Source of the DNA: Gemmatimonadaceae bacterium | Lineage (GTDB): Bacteria; Gemmatimonadota; Gemmatimonadetes; Gemmatimonadales; Gemmatimonadaceae | NCBI GenBank assembly: GCA_019689955.1 | Contig: JADGGM010000111.1 | Coordinates: 1 to 7,982, forward strand | Reading direction: 5' to 3' | DNA: 7,982 nt | In this document: positions 7,301 to 7,982 of the stretch, piece after piece | Numbering within the stretch: the stretch's first letter is position 1 | How the letters are laid out: each line of letters opens with the position of its first letter | Notes under the pieces: model-generated | The model's input: the letters and a program-made list of their open reading frames with translations, nothing else | Database searches by the model: none | What the model was told of the DNA's origin: nothing | Translations under genes and position numbers: made by a program

Positions 7301-7976
7301 CACCGCGGAAGGTGGCGTCGAAGAGGTCCGTCCCCCGGCGCGTGCGGATCGAGAGCTGCCCCCCGCTGAACTGTCCGCGCGCCGGGTCGAACGTCGTGGT
7401 CGCGATCGACGCGCTGGCGATGGCGTCGGGGGGGAGCGCGGACCCGCCGAACGTCGAGCCGTCGAGCAGCACGTTGTTCTGGTCCGGCCGCGCGCCGAGC
7501 ACCGAGTAGGAGCCCGGTCCCCCGTTCACGCCGGGGATGTACGTCACGCCGGGGACGGCCGCGGCGAGCGCGCTCAGGTCCGAGGGGTCGAGCGAGAAGA
7601 GCGCTCCGCCGGTCACATCGCGCTCGTCGCCGCCGATCGAGCGGCCATCCGTCCCGGCCAGCGCCCCACCGCGCCCCACCACCGTCACCGAGTCGAGCTG
7701 CACCGGCGCCTTGTCGAGCGTGACGTCGGCCACGAGCACGTTCGACTCGCCGGTGCGGATCACCCGCAGCTTTACCGGCGCGTAGCCGAGCTGGCGGACG
7801 GTGATGACGTACTGCCCCTCACCGTCGCCGAAGAGGACCGTGTACAGCCCCTGGTCGTTGGTATGGGTCGGGCGGCTGTTGAGCGTCTGGAGGCCGGTGA
7901 CGGTGACGGAGGCCCCTTCGACGGGACGCCCGTCCTTGGTCCGGACGTGGCCGCGGATGATCTCCGTACCAGTCTC
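4389..7976 (-). CDS. TonB-dependent receptor, Oar-like, with C-terminal LTxxQ extension; 5' end unresolved
   Basis: An outer-membrane receptor expected to import a ligand using TonB/ExbBD energy; the substrate cannot be read from the sequence. Numbering the open frame from 7976 gives 1195 residues. Residues 5-90 form a carboxypeptidase-regulatory-like beta domain (IIRGHVRTKDGRPVEGASVT onward). A TonB-box-like DSVTVVG is at 95-101. The plug runs from about 121 to 230, with NNVLLDG at 167-173. A long beta-barrel ends at FQVQLGASLHF (F1050). Beyond it are 145 helical, charged residues with LTPAQ (1074), LTEEQ (1103) and LTDEQ (1171), as in Spy/CpxP-type periplasmic proteins. The barrel has a calcium-loop-like DVNGDGRNDD (878-887) and close cysteine pairs C644/C668 and C920/C934. 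TAA at 7977-7979 closes the frame before any signal peptide. The first usual start inside, GTG 7763, would delete most of the regulatory domain, so the true N-terminus is missing or disrupted. The stop is at 4389-4391. The family is certain; the exact start is not. Confidence 0.9.
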   Translation of the reverse strand, partial: ETGTEIIRGHVRTKDGRPVEGASVTVTGLQTLNSRPTHTNDQGLYTVLFGDGEGQYVITVRQLGYAPVKLRVIRTGESNVLVADVTLDKAPVQLDSVTVVGRGGALAGTDGRSIGGDERDVTGGALFSLDPSDLSALAAAVPGVTYIPGVNGGPGSYSVLGARPDQNNVLLDGSTFGGSALPPDAIASASIATTTFDPARGQFSGGQLSIRTRRGTDLFDATFRGALADPHLAWADPASPTPIARNLNWSGTVSGPIKRGVAHFMAGYSNNVSTSDLQSLLSLNHTLLTQYGLSRDTIDALASTLGALGVPTTTGEIPSDNTRLNRSAIVRLDATPTATTSLTLTGTWGRSSQLGGGISALGFPSQGNQNESTNMGLQLSASGYVAGLVDELKTSIQSSSSHADPFLTLPKGSVRVGAQYADGNSGITSLNFGGGTGGLSRNESRSWETSNELSWMTEDSRTRIKFGQSLTYHWTTSRNVSDPFGVFTYQSLEDLAANRPASYSRTLSSFERSTKSTNAALWLGGEWRTPSSAFQLQYGFRLDMAHSGTVPEYNPVIDTLFGRRTDEVPNDLGLSPRIGFSWTPGGAAARPTPMSFLLAQRGQYRPPITISGGIGAFRGVIQPGRIASLVDATGLPNTVRQLTCVGDATPVPDWSHYLEDGSTVPDQCLDGSAPAEFSTDKPSVTMFDPSYHAPLSWRANAQVSGLSFKGWPISVSGTYSLGLNGESGVDLNLRRTPVFTLANEGNRPVYVPPSGIVPTTGVVAPGASRITDRFGSVMSYQSDLRSTAFQITLSATKPQPIFGKLPLTLSYTYNYARAQQRGFDGSTAGDPFVREWAPATQPTHQFTLSTSFGIRWISLSVQAQLTSGIPYTPMVSGDVNGDGRNDDRAFVFDPATVSDTVLASEMRSLLATATPRTRACLEAQLGRIAGRNSCHTGWKLRPNINFNFNLPGQNLGIGGLGDRLQFQVTTVNAMGAMLRALGLADTPLGQIAGANDVLDPTLLYVDGFDPATQQFRYRVNQQFGEGRPRRYRSSRFSGPFQVQLGASLHFGGPPHVSMARQLGLVHADKDAAPLTPAQVKERLHALTNNPVTSFVQMKDSLLLTEEQVKTIEGINARFEAQSDSLLAPIVDYVTKRGDKIKDKDLQKRLGKVMPHMQKAMLSAVLEVSKVLTDEQKKRLPPTQQVMLQMAELQKH

Positions 7977-7982
7977 TTAAAA

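Noticed and set aside
6514..7509. Plus-strand open frame of 331 codons antisense to the receptor
   Set aside because: No recognisable domain, and the composition fits the complement of the receptor's codons. Long antisense frames are expected at this GC content.
1..7982. CRISPR array, insertion sequence, tRNA or rRNA
   Set aside because: No regularly spaced repeats, terminal inverted repeats with a transposase, or recognisable RNA gene sequence was seen on either strand.

Overview
The window is very GC-rich DNA, densely coding, with strong third-position G/C bias and Shine-Dalgarno-type starts. The combination of a DUF4175-like membrane protein, a stand-alone DUF4159 protein, a minimal TatA and a large Oar-like TonB-dependent receptor points to a Gram-negative, probably Gemmatimonadota-like bacterium. 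That assignment is inference from gene content and composition; no rRNA or marker gene is present.

The left half (1-3916) is a plus-strand operon. It holds the last 30 codons (stop included) of an unrecognised gene, a 647-residue DUF4175-like membrane protein, a 203-residue DUF4159 protein and a 430-residue protein with a transmembrane segment at each end and a glutamine-amidotransferase-like domain lacking a catalytic cysteine. The genes overlap by 4, 4 and 17 bp, so they are probably translationally coupled. In related genomes such genes sit beside MoxR ATPase, DUF58 and BatA/von Willebrand genes and are thought to form an envelope-associated assembly of unknown job. Those partners are not visible here and may lie to the left.

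The middle (3917-4388) holds an AT-rich candidate promoter, a strong hairpin in a leader, a 51-codon tatA (Tat translocase pore subunit) and a 16-bp perfect-stem terminator between two convergent genes.

The right half (4389-7976, minus strand) is a TonB-dependent outer-membrane receptor of the carboxypeptidase-regulatory-domain/Oar-like class. Two features stand out. About 145 residues follow the last barrel strand and carry three LTxxQ motifs like those of Spy/CpxP periplasmic proteins. The reading frame is also closed by TAA just before the regulatory domain, with no ATG start and no signal peptide in view, only 4 bp from the window edge. I see no CRISPR array, insertion sequence, tRNA or rRNA. 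The most distinctive candidates are the receptor's C-terminal extension and the uncharacterised DUF4175/DUF4159/amidotransferase-like operon.
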